Below are positions 54,116-63,168 of a stretch of 63,315 nt of DNA, one piece after another (the stretch's first letter is position 1; every line of letters starts with the position of its first letter). The stretch is from Acetobacteraceae bacterium AT-5844 (GTDB lineage: Bacteria; Pseudomonadota; Alphaproteobacteria; Acetobacterales; Acetobacteraceae), in the NCBI GenBank assembly GCA_000245075.1, contig JH600013.1, forward strand, positions 1 through 63,315, written 5' to 3'. The notes under the pieces were generated by a model. The model had not been told where the DNA came from and ran no database searches. It saw only the letters and a program-made list of their open reading frames with translations. A program made the translations under genes and the position numbers.

Positions 54116-55318
54116 ATGTTGCGCCAGCCCATTCTGGACGGCATCCGGCGATACGAATCTGAACTCGTCGCCATCCGCCAGGACATCCACCGCCACCCCG
54201 AGACGCGGTTCGAAGAAGTCCGCACGGCCGCGCTCGTGGCCCAGAAGCTGCGGGAATGGGGCATTGAGGTTGCTGAAGGCATCGGCAAGACGGGCGTTGT
54301 AGGAACGCTGAAGGGCAAGCGGCCAGGGCAGCGCGCCATCGGCCTCCGCGCCGATATGGATGCGCTGTTCATCCAGGAGGAGAACACCTTCGCCCACGCT
54401 TCCACCATACCGGGCAAGATGCATGCCTGCGGGCATGACGGGCACACCACCATGCTGCTCGGCGCCGCCCGGTATCTGGCGGAGAACCCTGACTTCGCCG
54501 GCACGGTGCATTTCATCTTCCAGCCGGCGGAAGAAGCCGGCACGGGCGCCGCAGCGATGATCGCGGACGGGCTGTTCGACCGCTTTCCGGTCGATTCCGT
54601 CTACGGCATGCACAACACCCCGGGCATGCCTGTCGGCCAGTTCGCCACGCGGCCAGGGCCCATCCTCGCAGGGGCGGATTTCTGGGGCGTAACCTTCACC
54701 GGCACTGGCGGGCATGGCGGCGCCGCCCCCCATCTGGCGACGGATGTCACGGTCGTTCTGGGTCACTTCCTGCTCGGCCTCCATACTATTTTGCCGCGCA
54801 ACCTGAAGCCGACCGAAAGCGCTGCCCTCTCCGTGGGCCATGTCAACGGGGGAACCTATGGGTCGCCCAATGTCATGCCAGCTCGCGTCGTTGTCCGTGG
54901 CACGGCGCGTTACTTCCGGCCGGAAGCGCAGGCCATCATCAAGCAGCGGTTGCAGGATCTGGCCACGACGCTGGCGACGGCGCATGGCTGCCAGGCGGAG
55001 CTGACCTACGAAGAGCTGTGTCCCCCCACGGTCAATGCCGCGGGCAAAGTGCCCGTGGCCGAGGCGGCCGCTGCCGCGCTGGTCGGCACGGACAAGGTCG
55101 GTGAGTTCCCGATGAGCACGGGCGGCGAGGACTTCGCCTTCATGCTGCAACAGAAGCCGGGCGTGTTCATGCGCATCGGCAATGGTGTGAACGCCGATGG
55201 CAGCTTCCACAATGTTCACACGCCGCTCTACGACTTCAATGACAAGACCCTGGTGCTCGGCGCCGCCTATTGGGCGAGCCTGGTGCAGCAGGAATTGAGC
55301 CTGGACGCAGACGCATGA
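54116..55318 (+). CDS. M20-family amidohydrolase (hippurate hydrolase/carboxypeptidase type)
   Basis: A 400-residue di-metal peptidase/deacylase. Metal motifs are HACGHDGHTTMLLGAARYL near residue 103, the Glu pair in FQPAEEAGTGA, and a C-terminal His in the DGSFHNVHTPLYDF region. A dimerisation domain sits in the middle (GADFWGVTFTGTGGHG onward). Members cleave N-acyl amino acids or small dipeptides. The stop overlaps the ATG of an extracytoplasmic binding protein, implying a joint role in peptide or N-acyl amino acid use. An AAAAACGG/CCGTTTTT inverted pair (54040-54095) precedes the gene. Confidence 0.9.
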   Translation: MLRQPILDGIRRYESELVAIRQDIHRHPETRFEEVRTAALVAQKLREWGIEVAEGIGKTGVVGTLKGKRPGQRAIGLRADMDALFIQEENTFAHASTIPGKMHACGHDGHTTMLLGAARYLAENPDFAGTVHFIFQPAEEAGTGAAAMIADGLFDRFPVDSVYGMHNTPGMPVGQFATRPGPILAGADFWGVTFTGTGGHGGAAPHLATDVTVVLGHFLLGLHTILPRNLKPTESAALSVGHVNGGTYGSPNVMPARVVVRGTARYFRPEAQAIIKQRLQDLATTLATAHGCQAELTYEELCPPTVNAAGKVPVAEAAAAALVGTDKVGEFPMSTGGEDFAFMLQQKPGVFMRIGNGVNADGSFHNVHTPLYDFNDKTLVLGAAYWASLVQQELSLDADA

Positions 55319-56907
55319 TCACCTCGACCCGCCGATTCCGCGCCGCATTGCTGGGCTGCGCGCTCCTGGCTCTCCCCGCCGCCCTGGCCCAGGGCGCACA
55401 GGCGGAGCCGCTGTCCATGGGTGTCAGCGCCGCGCCGGCCAGCATTGATCCGCATTTCTATACGCTCACGCCGAACATCATGCTGTCGCACCATATGTTC
55501 GACACGCTGACGCGGCGTGATGCCAATTCCCGCGTGGAACCCGCCCTGGCGGAGTCCTGGCGGCTGGTGGACGACACGACCTGGGAGTTCAAGCTGCGCC
55601 AGGGAGTGAAGTTCCACGATGGGTCGGACTTCACGGCGGAAGACGTGGCGGCGACGCTGCGCCGCGTGCCGACGGTGCAGAGCGCAAGCTCCTTCGCGGT
55701 CTACACCCGCTCGATCGCCGATGTCGAAGTTGTGGATGCTCACACGATCCGGCTGAAGACATCCTCCCCCTACCCGCTGCTGCCGAACGATCTTGCGCAG
55801 ATTTTCATCATCTCGCGCGGCATCGGCGATAACGTGCCCTCTTCCGAGTTCAATTCCGGGCGCGCGGTCATCGGCACCGGCCCTTTCCGCTTCGTCTCCT
55901 ATGACCCGAATAACCGGGTGGAGATGACGCGCAACGATGCCTATTGGGGCACAAAGCCTCATTGGGACCGGGTGAACTACCGCATCATCACCAATTCCGG
56001 GGCGCGCGTGGCGGCTCTGCTGTCGGGGGATGTCGCGCTGATCGACAATGTCCCGACCGCCGATGTCGCGCGTATGCGCGGCGACAACCGGGTGGCGCTG
56101 GCCGAGGGCAACAGCGTGCGGCTGATCTTCCTGGGCCTGGACACCTTCCGGGACATGGATACCCCCGATGTACGGGGACCTAACGGGGAAGCGTTGCCGA
56201 AGAACCCGCTGCAGGACCGGCGGGTGCGTGAAGCGCTGTCCATCGCCATCAACCGTCCTGCCATCGTGCAGCGGGTGATGGAGAATGTGGCGCTGGCGGC
56301 CAACCAGTTCATGCCGCCGGGCGCTTTCGGCTACAACCCGGCCATTCCCGAGATCCGCTTTGATCCGGAGCGTGCGAAGCGTCTGCTGGCGGAGGCGGGC
56401 TATCCGAACGGGTTGAGCATTACCCTGCGTGGCCCGAACGACCGTTACATCAATGATTCGCAGATCATCCAGGTCGTGGCGCAGATGTGGACCCGCATTG
56501 GCGTGAAGACCCAGGTGGAAGCCGCGCCGCTGGCGACGCTGATCAGCCGGCTGAACCGCTTCGAGGCCTCGGCCTATCTGCTGGGTTGGAGCAACAGCAC
56601 CGGCGAACCCTCCACCTCCCTGCGAGCGGTGATGGGCACGCGCAACCCTTCCGCCAGCATGGGCCTGGCCAATTACGGCCGTTATTCCAACCCGCGGATG
56701 GATGCCATTGCGGCCGAAGGCATGCGGACGCTGGACGACGCGGCGCGGGAGAAGCTGCTGCAGCAGGCGATGCAGGTGGCGATGGAAGATGTGGCCGTGA
56801 TCCCGCTGCATACCCAGAAGAATGTCTGGGCGACGCGGCGCGGGCTTGTCTATGAACCGCGCGTGGATGAGCAGACGCTGGCGACGAGCGTGTCCCCCGC
56901 CCGGTAA
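55315..56907 (+). CDS. ABC transporter substrate-binding protein, family 5 (peptide/opine type)
   Basis: A 530-residue periplasmic binding protein. The signal peptide MITSTRRFRAALLGCALLAL (quoted in part) ends near AQAEP. The SBP_bac_5 fold is evident from EPALAESWRLVDDTTWEFKLRQGVKFHDG (ends quoted), GTGPFRFVSYDP and LAEAGYPNGLSITL. The start is fixed by the ATGA overlap with the M20 gene. No permease or ATPase genes follow, so it must use a transporter encoded elsewhere. Together with the amidohydrolase it points to uptake and cleavage of peptides or acylated amino acids. A Rho-independent terminator lies 29 bp downstream. Confidence 0.88.
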   Translation: MITSTRRFRAALLGCALLALPAALAQGAQAEPLSMGVSAAPASIDPHFYTLTPNIMLSHHMFDTLTRRDANSRVEPALAESWRLVDDTTWEFKLRQGVKFHDGSDFTAEDVAATLRRVPTVQSASSFAVYTRSIADVEVVDAHTIRLKTSSPYPLLPNDLAQIFIISRGIGDNVPSSEFNSGRAVIGTGPFRFVSYDPNNRVEMTRNDAYWGTKPHWDRVNYRIITNSGARVAALLSGDVALIDNVPTADVARMRGDNRVALAEGNSVRLIFLGLDTFRDMDTPDVRGPNGEALPKNPLQDRRVREALSIAINRPAIVQRVMENVALAANQFMPPGAFGYNPAIPEIRFDPERAKRLLAEAGYPNGLSITLRGPNDRYINDSQIIQVVAQMWTRIGVKTQVEAAPLATLISRLNRFEASAYLLGWSNSTGEPSTSLRAVMGTRNPSASMGLANYGRYSNPRMDAIAAEGMRTLDDAAREKLLQQAMQVAMEDVAVIPLHTQKNVWATRRGLVYEPRVDEQTLATSVSPAR

Positions 56908-56909
56908 AA

Positions 56910-56925
56910 CGACCCTTTGATTCCG
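56910..56925. repeat. Distant iteron copy
   Basis: CGACCCTTTGATTCCG, identical to the iteron at 53868 except for one missing C. It lies 2 bp past the stop of the binding-protein gene, about 3 kb from the origin, in the same orientation as the inverted iterons. Confidence 0.6.
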
Positions 56926-56935
56926 ATCGGCGGAG

Positions 56936-56968
56936 ATAGCCGGGGCCTTGGTCCCCGGCTATTTTCTT
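56936..56968 (+). terminator. Rho-independent terminator
   Basis: Stem ATAGCCGGGG (56936-56945) with CCCCGGCTAT (56953-56962), loop CCTTGGT, followed by TTTCTT. It is a textbook terminator for the binding-protein gene and overlaps the end of the convergent nitrile hydratase accessory gene. Confidence 0.85.
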
Positions 56969-57314
56969 AAGCTTCCGGCAACAGGATGGGCTGACCGTGC
57001 GGGGTCGCGGCGGCCGCCTGCCGCCATTCCTCCCGCCGGGTGGCGAGGCGGGTCGGGTCTAGGATCTTCTTGGCGGCGACCAGCTCCTCCAGCGCCGCCA
57101 GCCAATGCTGGTAGTAGGCCACATCACCACACCGGTCGGCCGCGATATGCCGGCCGAGCGCCTCAGCCCATTCCGCCCAGGTAAAATGGCCGGTCGCATG
57201 CAGCGACACGGCCATGGCGAAGGCCTGCGCTTCCCATGGTTCGCGAAACACCGGCTCTCCCTCCTCGCCTCGCGGGAGGTTCAGCAGGCTGGCAGGCACG
57301 GTCTCAGGCGGCAT
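56967..57314 (-). CDS. Nitrile hydratase accessory protein (cobalt activator, P14K type)
   Basis: A 115-residue maturation factor that helps load metal into the nitrile hydratase alpha subunit. It is related to the beta-subunit N-terminal region. Marks: FREPWEAQAFAMAVSLHATGHFTWAEWAEALG (ends quoted) and YYQHWLAALEELV. The start lies inside the beta-subunit gene, overlapping its last 11 bp, so translation is coupled. Gene order alpha-beta-activator is that of cobalt-type enzymes. Confidence 0.9.
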   Translation of the reverse strand: MPPETVPASLLNLPRGEEGEPVFREPWEAQAFAMAVSLHATGHFTWAEWAEALGRHIAADRCGDVAYYQHWLAALEELVAAKKILDPTRLATRREEWRQAAAATPHGQPILLPEA

Positions 57315-57960
57315 CGAGATAAGGCTCCCAGGCTTCCACGGAAACCATCAGCGTGGGATCTGCACGAGGACCCCACAATTCCCGCCCTTCGAAGCGGATG
57401 GTGTAGAGCCATTGCGGCGCCTCTCCCTCGCCATGCGCTGCGCTATCCGGGAAAACGAAGACGCCATGCACACGCTCCACCGTCCCTTGGCGGCCGCGGG
57501 CGTAGCGCGGCAAGCGGGTATGCCCGGTGGGATGGTCGTTCCGGGTCTGGACGATATCGCCAACCGCGAAACGCGCGGGTGTGGTGGCGGGGCGGTCGTA
57601 CTGCGTTCCGCGCGCCAGCATCGGAGCTACGTCCTTGGCGCGAAGGGGACTGACAGGGGCGGGGGCTGCCTGGCTATGGCCGCCGCGCAGTTCTTCCGCA
57701 CTGGCCAGTCCGGTCTGTTGCAGCAGTTTCTCCAGCCCCTTGATCCAGATCTCGTAATAGCTGGAGGACAAATACTCGGCCGGAGGCAGCGTCTCGCGCG
57801 CATGGCGGGAAGTGTCGATATTCCAGCGGCCCAGAGCCCCGGCGGCCAGGGTAAGCGCCAGTGCCGTCTTTTCCCATTCCGCGTGGAAAATCTCGTGTTC
57901 GGGCTCCGGCACGACGGGGCCGAAGCCCATCATCCCGCCCAGGTCCTGCGCGCCGTTCAT
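57304..57960 (-). CDS. nthB: Nitrile hydratase beta subunit
   Basis: A 218-residue partner of the catalytic subunit. The N-terminus [16 protein letters not shown] is the family signature; the C-terminal SH3-like barrel has [27 protein letters not shown] and WEPYL. Together the two subunits hydrate nitriles to amides. Two Arg in the RLPRYARG stretch normally hydrogen-bond the oxidised Cys ligands of the alpha subunit. The ATG overlaps the alpha-subunit stop. Confidence 0.94.
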   Translation of the reverse strand: MNGAQDLGGMMGFGPVVPEPEHEIFHAEWEKTALALTLAAGALGRWNIDTSRHARETLPPAEYLSSSYYEIWIKGLEKLLQQTGLASAEELRGGHSQAAPAPVSPLRAKDVAPMLARGTQYDRPATTPARFAVGDIVQTRNDHPTGHTRLPRYARGRQGTVERVHGVFVFPDSAAHGEGEAPQWLYTIRFEGRELWGPRADPTLMVSVEAWEPYLDAA

Positions 57961-58607
57961 GCGGGCATCTCCGCCGGCCGGCGGGCCAAGGCGGTGCCGA
58001 TCATGGAATCGCGGGAAACCAGCCCGGCGAGACGCTCCTCATCCCACCCTTCCGTTCCGTCCGGACGGCGGGGGATGACGAGGTAGCGGATTTCCGCGGT
58101 GGAATCCCACACGCGGATGCGCGTCGTCTCCGGCAGCTCCACCCCGAAATCGCGCAGCACGCCGCGAGGGTCGATCACGGCCCGGGAGCGGTAGGCAGGC
58201 GTCTTGTACCAGCTGGGCGGCAGGCCAAGGACAGGCCAGGGGTAACATGAGCAGAGCGTGCAGACGACCAGGTTGTGCTCATCCTGGCTGTTCTCCACGG
58301 CGACCATGTGCTCCCCCTGCCGCCCGGTGAAGCCCAGCGAATGAATAGCCGCGCTTGCATCCCGCCGGAGCCATTCAAGGAAAGCGGGGTCGCTCCAGGC
58401 CTTTGCGACGACGCGGGCGCCGTTCCGGGGGCCAATGCGCGTTTCGTAGGTTTCGACCAGCTCATCCAGCGCCGCTGGATCGACATAGCCCTTCTCGACC
58501 AGCAGCGACTGCAACGCCCGAACGCGCAGCTCGATTTCCGAGAGCTCGCTGGGATGATCGTGGCCGTGATGATGATCGTGGGAATGGTCGTGATGGTCGT
58601 GGGCCAT
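57957..58607 (-). CDS. nthA: Nitrile hydratase alpha subunit, cobalt type
   Basis: The catalytic subunit, 216 residues. The metal claw is C116-T-L-C119-S-C121 in [17 protein letters not shown]; Thr at the second position indicates the cobalt rather than the iron form. The first 18 residues are extraordinarily His/Asp-rich (ten His between positions 3 and 18), likely a metal-collecting tail. AGGAGG lies just upstream of ATG 58607, fixing the start. No amidase is in the window, so the amide product is used elsewhere. Confidence 0.94.
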   Translation of the reverse strand: MAHDHHDHSHDHHHGHDHPSELSEIELRVRALQSLLVEKGYVDPAALDELVETYETRIGPRNGARVVAKAWSDPAFLEWLRRDASAAIHSLGFTGRQGEHMVAVENSQDEHNLVVCTLCSCYPWPVLGLPPSWYKTPAYRSRAVIDPRGVLRDFGVELPETTRIRVWDSTAEIRYLVIPRRPDGTEGWDEERLAGLVSRDSMIGTALARRPAEMPA

Positions 58608-58813
58608 GCACCCCTCCTCAGCCTTTCGCTGCGGGCGAGTGTCGCGCGGCGGCTGGCCTCCCGGCAAGCCGGATGAGAGCAAAACGAAGCCAGGGGCGGC
58701 AGCGTGTGATCAACCGGCTCCATCATAACGGTGAAAACTTTCAATTTCACCGATGATCGGCCAACTCATAGATTGCGCCCAGCACCAGTCCTGCTGAGGA
58801 AGAAAGCGTAACA

Positions 58814-60322
58814 ATGGCCGATGACGTTTCCCGCCCGCCGCTGACCAGTACGGGCGGCGCCCCTGTCCCGGACAATCAGAACAGCATCACCGCGGGTCCT
58901 CGCGGCCCGGTCCTGTTGCAGGACTACCAGCTGATCGAGAAGCTCGCTCATCAGAACCGTGAGCGCATTCCGGAGCGTGTGGTCCATGCGAAGGGCTCAG
59001 GCGCCTATGGCACCCTGACCATCACCGGCGACATCACGAAATACACCCGCGCCAAGGTCTTTCGGCCGGGTGCCCAGACCGAGACGCTGCTGCGCTTCTC
59101 CACCGTGGCTGGAGAGCGTGGGGCCGCGGATGCCGAGCGCGATGTGCGCGGCTTCGCGCTGAAATTCTATACGGAGGAAGGCAACTGGGACCTGGTGGGC
59201 AACAATACGCCCGTCTTTTTCATACGCGATCCGATGAAGTTTCCGGACTTCATCCGTACCCAGAAGCGCCACCCGCGCACCAATATGCGCAGCCCCACGG
59301 CGATGTGGGATTTCTGGTCTCTCTCGCCGGAGAGCCTGCACCAGGTGACCATCCTGTTCAGCGAACGCGGCCTGCCCCAGGGCTACCGCTTCATGCACGG
59401 CTTCGGCAGCCATACTTATTCTTTCTGGAACGATGCCGGCGAGCGGTACTGGGTGAAGTTCCATTTTAAGTCGATGCAGGGCATCAGGAACTGGACCAAT
59501 GCCGAGGCGAACCAGGTGATTGCCGGGGACCGGGAAAGCGCGCAGCGCGACCTGTACGAAGCCATTGAGCGTGGTGAGTTCCCGAAATGGCGGGTCTGCG
59601 TGCAGGTCATGCCGGAGGAGGATGCTGACAAGCATTGGTACAACCCGTTCGATCTGACCAAGGTGTGGCCGCATGAGGATTATCCGTTGATCGAGGTGGG
59701 TATTCTCGAACTGAACCGGAATCCGGAACACTATTTTGCCGAGATCGAGCAGGCTTCCTTCTCACCCTCGAATGTGGTGCCCGGCATCGGTTACTCGCCG
59801 GATAAGGTGTTGCAGGCGCGACTGTTCGCTTATGCGGATGCGCATCGCTACCGGGTCGGCACGCATTATGAAGCGCTGCCGGTGAACAAGCCGAAATGTC
59901 CGGTGCACACCTATCACGCCGACGGCGCCATGCGCTTCGACGCCCCGAAAGGCACGGATGCCTATTATGAACCTAATTCGTTCAATGGCCCCGCCGAAGT
60001 GCCAGGCGCGAAGGAGCCCCCGCTGCGTATCAGCGGCGATGCGGATCACTACAACCACCGCGAGGGGAATGACGATTACCGCCAGCCGGGCGACCTCTTC
60101 CGGCTGATGAATGCGGACCAGCGAAAGCAGCTTTTCGAGAATATCGCCGGTGCCATGCAGGGCGTGCCGCGCTTCATTATCGAACGGCAGCTCGAGCATT
60201 TCCGCCGCGCGGACCCGGCCTATGCGGCGGGAGTAAGCGAGGCCATTGGGCGGATTCACACGGCGCAAGCCTCTGCGCCGACGACGGCAGCCAATATCTG
60301 CCCGGCACACGCAGCGAACTAA
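58814..60322 (+). CDS. katA: Catalase (heme, small-subunit type)
   Basis: Breaks down hydrogen peroxide. 502 residues, as for clade 3 catalases. Active-site residues are H58 (RVVHAKG) and N131 (VGNNTPVFF); the proximal heme ligand Tyr is in [14 protein letters not shown]. The heme-signature [10 protein letters not shown] and the [13 protein letters not shown] strand are intact. Probably cytosolic: no signal peptide is visible. It is divergent from nthA across 206 bp and ends at a strong hairpin. No OxyR gene is adjacent. Confidence 0.96.
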   Translation: MADDVSRPPLTSTGGAPVPDNQNSITAGPRGPVLLQDYQLIEKLAHQNRERIPERVVHAKGSGAYGTLTITGDITKYTRAKVFRPGAQTETLLRFSTVAGERGAADAERDVRGFALKFYTEEGNWDLVGNNTPVFFIRDPMKFPDFIRTQKRHPRTNMRSPTAMWDFWSLSPESLHQVTILFSERGLPQGYRFMHGFGSHTYSFWNDAGERYWVKFHFKSMQGIRNWTNAEANQVIAGDRESAQRDLYEAIERGEFPKWRVCVQVMPEEDADKHWYNPFDLTKVWPHEDYPLIEVGILELNRNPEHYFAEIEQASFSPSNVVPGIGYSPDKVLQARLFAYADAHRYRVGTHYEALPVNKPKCPVHTYHADGAMRFDAPKGTDAYYEPNSFNGPAEVPGAKEPPLRISGDADHYNHREGNDDYRQPGDLFRLMNADQRKQLFENIAGAMQGVPRFIIERQLEHFRRADPAYAAGVSEAIGRIHTAQASAPTTAANICPAHAAN

Positions 60323-60330
60323 GGAGGGAG

Positions 60331-60368
60331 GCCGGCGCGCGCGGACAGCTCAGCTCTCGCGCGCCGGC
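60331..60368. terminator. Bidirectional hairpin terminator
   Basis: Perfect 11-bp stem GCCGGCGCGCG (60331-60341) with CGCGCGCCGGC (60358-60368), 16-nt loop. It fills the 54-bp gap between katA and the convergent DUF3126 gene. No T-run on the plus side. Confidence 0.7.
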
Positions 60369-60376
60369 TCCGCGAT

Positions 60377-60619
60377 TCAGCGGGGGCGCTTAGCGGTATC
60401 CCGCGGGGGTGGGGGCAGGTCTTCCTCGAGAATCGTCAGATGCACCGAGTAGGAGATCTCGCCCTCGTCGTTGTCCTGGTGGATGGTGCCGATGACCTCG
60501 TCGTCCACCGCGACTTCGACGGACAGGCCCTTGCGTGCCGGGGGAACAATCCGGACCCGGTCGGATCCAAGCAGCCGGCGAAGATAGGTCTGGACGCGGG
60601 CGATATCAGTCGGTGTCAT
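60377..60619 (-). CDS. DUF3126 family protein
   Basis: A small 80-residue cytosolic protein of unknown function, conserved in alphaproteobacteria. Typical sequence marks are the start MTPTDIARVQTYLRRLLG and the acidic strand GTIHQDNDEGEISYSVHLTILEEDLP (quoted in part). The start is the ATG at 60617-60619. The frame remains open far upstream, but that extension overlaps the receiver-domain gene on the other strand and lacks similarity. Convergent with katA. Confidence 0.85.
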   Translation of the reverse strand: MTPTDIARVQTYLRRLLGSDRVRIVPPARKGLSVEVAVDDEVIGTIHQDNDEGEISYSVHLTILEEDLPPPPRDTAKRPR

Positions 60620-60850
60620 GCTGCGGGGATCTCCAGGAGCGATATTGGGGCCTTCCATGCCCCCTTCGGCGCCGCTGGTCCAGTTGTCAGACTGGCCAAA
60701 GCCATTATCTCTCCTCAAAATGCAACCGGAGGGGAGGTCCGGATTTCCTACGCTGAAGCTCAATTCCGCGCGAGACTGGCTTAGCCGGCGCGCGGCGTGC
60801 CCACATGGAGGGCGGTCATCTCCCCCCTCCCCCCACAGGATGAAGCAGTG

Positions 60851-61243
60851 ATGGTGGCTCACCTCCCTGACGACGATACGCAGCCAACCATTCTGGTGGT
60901 CGAAGACGAGACGGTCGTGCGAATGGTGACCGTCGCGATGCTGGAGGATATGGGCTTCCGGGCGGAAGAGGCGGCTAACGCCAATGCTGCCATCGCCTGT
61001 CTCAACCCGGCGCGGGGGCGGCCGCGGGCGGTCCTCCTGGATATTAATGTGCCCGGCGCCCAGGGGCGCGACATGGTAAGCGAAATCCGGGCTGTATGGC
61101 CTGACCTTCCGGTTGTTATCGCGAGCGGGGCGGACCCGGAGGAGCTGCGCCTGCGCTTCCGGGGACGGCAGCAGATCGATATCCTCCCTAAGCCCTACGC
61201 TAACGCGGAACTGCGTGACGCGTTGGGGCGACTGGGACTTTGA
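60851..61243 (+). CDS. Single-domain response regulator (receiver)
   Basis: A 130-residue CheY-like receiver without an output domain. The acidic pocket is VVEDE near the N-terminus, the phospho-acceptor Asp is in AVLLDINVPG, and the conserved Lys is in DILPKPYA. Such proteins relay phosphate or act on motors and kinases. No histidine kinase is nearby. An in-frame start 18 codons earlier is possible, but the domain begins well after 60851. Confidence 0.88.
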   Translation: MVAHLPDDDTQPTILVVEDETVVRMVTVAMLEDMGFRAEEAANANAAIACLNPARGRPRAVLLDINVPGAQGRDMVSEIRAVWPDLPVVIASGADPEELRLRFRGRQQIDILPKPYANAELRDALGRLGL

Positions 61244-61331
61244 CCCTGAGCGTATGATACTCAGGCTTCTGTCTGGCCGTGGGCGCAAGGCCTCGATCCC
61301 GCTGTATCCCTCCGATATAACCTGACTGCGT

Positions 61332-62084
61332 ATGATGCCTGATTCATTTGACCCGCCGCCGCGGCAGGACAACGAGCTTGAACGCGTGAAGGCTCGTATC
61401 CGGGCCATGGCAGAGCGCACGGTGTCCAACGGCTGCACTGAGGCCGAGGCCATGGCAGCGGCGGAAATGGTTGGCCGCCTGCTGGAGCGCTACGCGCTGA
61501 CCATGGAGGAAGTCGATCTGCGCGAGGCGCGCTGCGTCCAGGTTGAAATACCCCTGGCAGGGCGTCAGCGGCGGCCTGTGGACGGGTGCGTGCCGGCGAT
61601 AGCGCGGTTCTGTGATTGCAAAGTCTGGCTGGCCCGCGATGAGGCGGGGTCTCGCTACGTCTTCTTCGGATTCGAGACGGATACGGTGTTGGCGTCATGG
61701 CTGTTCCAGGTGATCAGCCGCGCCATGGTGGTGGAGTTGGATGCCTTCCGGTCCCGCTCCCCTGCCCTGCGCGGCATCCGTCTGCGCCAGGCTTCCACCA
61801 GCTTCCAGCAGGGCATGGCCGCCCGGTTGGCTGAGCGGCTTGAGGCTATGCACGCGGCCCGCGAAGCGGAGGTGGGGGCCCAGCGGAGCGCCGGCACAGC
61901 CCTGATTGTCGTGAAACACCGCGTGGTTGAGGATGCCTTCCGCGAAACGGGAACACGCCTGGTCTCCGGCGGCCGGAGGACGATCCGGCAGGATGGCGCC
62001 TTCCGCCAAGGCGAGGCGGCCGGAGAGCGGGTTAATCTCAACCGCCCTGTGGAAGGGGGCGGCAAAGGAGGCGTCCTGGCATGA
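61332..62084 (+). CDS. DUF2786 domain-containing protein
   Basis: A 250-residue protein. The N-terminal DUF2786 helical region (about 17-60) has RVKARIRAMAERTVSNGCTEAEAMAAAEM (ends quoted) and MEEVDLREA. A middle domain (about 70-200) resembles the DUF7168-type companion with WLFQVISRAMVVELDAF. Function is unknown; members appear in phages and bacterial accessory regions. Its stop overlaps the ATG of a metallopeptidase gene, indicating a functional pair. Confidence 0.8.
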   Translation: MMPDSFDPPPRQDNELERVKARIRAMAERTVSNGCTEAEAMAAAEMVGRLLERYALTMEEVDLREARCVQVEIPLAGRQRRPVDGCVPAIARFCDCKVWLARDEAGSRYVFFGFETDTVLASWLFQVISRAMVVELDAFRSRSPALRGIRLRQASTSFQQGMAARLAERLEAMHAAREAEVGAQRSAGTALIVVKHRVVEDAFRETGTRLVSGGRRTIRQDGAFRQGEAAGERVNLNRPVEGGGKGGVLA

Positions 62085-62527
62085 GACGCCGACGGGCGGA
62101 CCGGCAGCGCGCCCGCGTTTATGCCTGGGAGGACCAGCATATCGCGCCACATGGCAGGGACCTGCTACCCTTCGCCGCGATACAGCCGATGGTGAATGCC
62201 ATTTGGGCCGAGATGGGGCTGCGCTACCCGCCGGCTATTGAGCCGCTGCCCCGCCAGTCCCGCCGTCTGCAGGCAGATGCGAACCGGCTAAGGTTGCGCG
62301 TGCCGCCGGAACTGCCGAGTTGGGTGCTTCTGCATGAGCTGGCGCATGCGCTGAGCAGCACCCATGACGGAGAAAGCGACGGGCACGGCCCGCTTTTCAT
62401 GGGGCTCTATCTGCAACTGCTGGAACGCTACCTGCGCCTGCCCACAGCAACCCTGGAGGCTTCGCTGAAACAGGCCGGCATTGCGTTCGACCGCATGGCG
62501 AAGCCCGCCTTCGTGGATGACGTCTGA
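62081..62527 (+). CDS. Putative zinc metallopeptidase (SprT-like minimal peptidase)
   Basis: A 148-residue protein. The zinc motif HELAHALSSTHDGESDGHGPLFMGLYLQLLERYL (ends quoted) gives HExxH with a third ligand in the DGHG segment, an arrangement seen in SprT/WSS1-like and related small peptidases. The first 60 residues are basic. There is no signal peptide, so it probably acts in the cytosol. The coupled DUF2786 protein may be its partner or substrate adaptor. Confidence 0.78.
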   Translation: MRRRRADRQRARVYAWEDQHIAPHGRDLLPFAAIQPMVNAIWAEMGLRYPPAIEPLPRQSRRLQADANRLRLRVPPELPSWVLLHELAHALSSTHDGESDGHGPLFMGLYLQLLERYLRLPTATLEASLKQAGIAFDRMAKPAFVDDV

Positions 62528-62571
62528 ACCCAGCGGCCCAGCCTGCCCCTAGTCACCTGTGCGGTCGCGCT

Positions 62572-63168
62572 TCAGCCGCCGGGCAGCCTCAGCCCCGACA
62601 GGTTGGAGGGCAAGTCAATCTGTGGGGCGCCTTGCGGTAGCTGGAAGCGGGCCGGGTCCTGGCGGCCATAGGCCACTTCGGTTGCCTCCAGGAGCTCGCG
62701 CCGGCCGGTTTGCTGGGCACGGAGCAGGACGCCGTCCGGTGTGATGCAGGCGATCCCCCCCTTCCCGTCCCGGCGCTCGATCTGCCAGTCGGTGCATTGA
62801 TATCCAGCTATGGTTCTGCGTCCGCCCCGCGTTACGCGCCCTTGGGCCTGCGGATTATCCAACATCTTGGCGATATCGGGCGCGGCAGGCAGGCGCATCA
62901 CCAGCCCCTGGGGCATGACCATGAAAGCGCGCTGGCTTTGCTGTTGAACGAGAAGCCATCCCGGCGCGGAGGAATTATCGACGCGCAGGGAGCGTTGGCT
63001 GGCCGACCACGCAGCGTGAATGGGACCAGGCTGTTGGTTGCTGCCCGTGAGGCGGAACGTCACGGCGACGTCGCGCGTTGGCAGCAGAATTGGCTGGTCC
63101 TGAGCGACGGCAGCTGCGGATGCAAGCAGCGGCAAAGCCAGGATGGCGGCAGCAAGGCGCTGGGTCAT
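62572..63168 (-). CDS. Periplasmic protein of unknown function
   Basis: A 198-residue exported protein. Sec signal MTQRLAAAILALPLLASAA ends near VAQDQP. The mature part is beta-rich with repeated short strands (VAVTFRLTGSNQ, LRVDNSS, AFMVMPQGLVMRLP) and two Cys in YQCTDWQIERRDGKGGIAC that could form a disulfide. It is reminiscent of DUF4412-type proteins that bind lipophilic ligands in the periplasm, but I cannot confirm this. The start is fixed by the signal peptide. Confidence 0.7.
   Translation of the reverse strand: MTQRLAAAILALPLLASAAAVAQDQPILLPTRDVAVTFRLTGSNQQPGPIHAAWSASQRSLRVDNSSAPGWLLVQQQSQRAFMVMPQGLVMRLPAAPDIAKMLDNPQAQGRVTRGGRRTIAGYQCTDWQIERRDGKGGIACITPDGVLLRAQQTGRRELLEATEVAYGRQDPARFQLPQGAPQIDLPSNLSGLRLPGG

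Noticed and set aside
55267..56811. A 514-codon minus-strand frame opposite the family 5 binding protein
   Set aside because: His/Arg/Gly-rich shadow without domains; the plus-strand gene has a signal peptide and family motifs.
60620..61453. A long upstream extension of the DUF3126 frame
   Set aside because: It overlaps the receiver-domain gene on the other strand and the DUF3126 family begins at the ATG at 60619.
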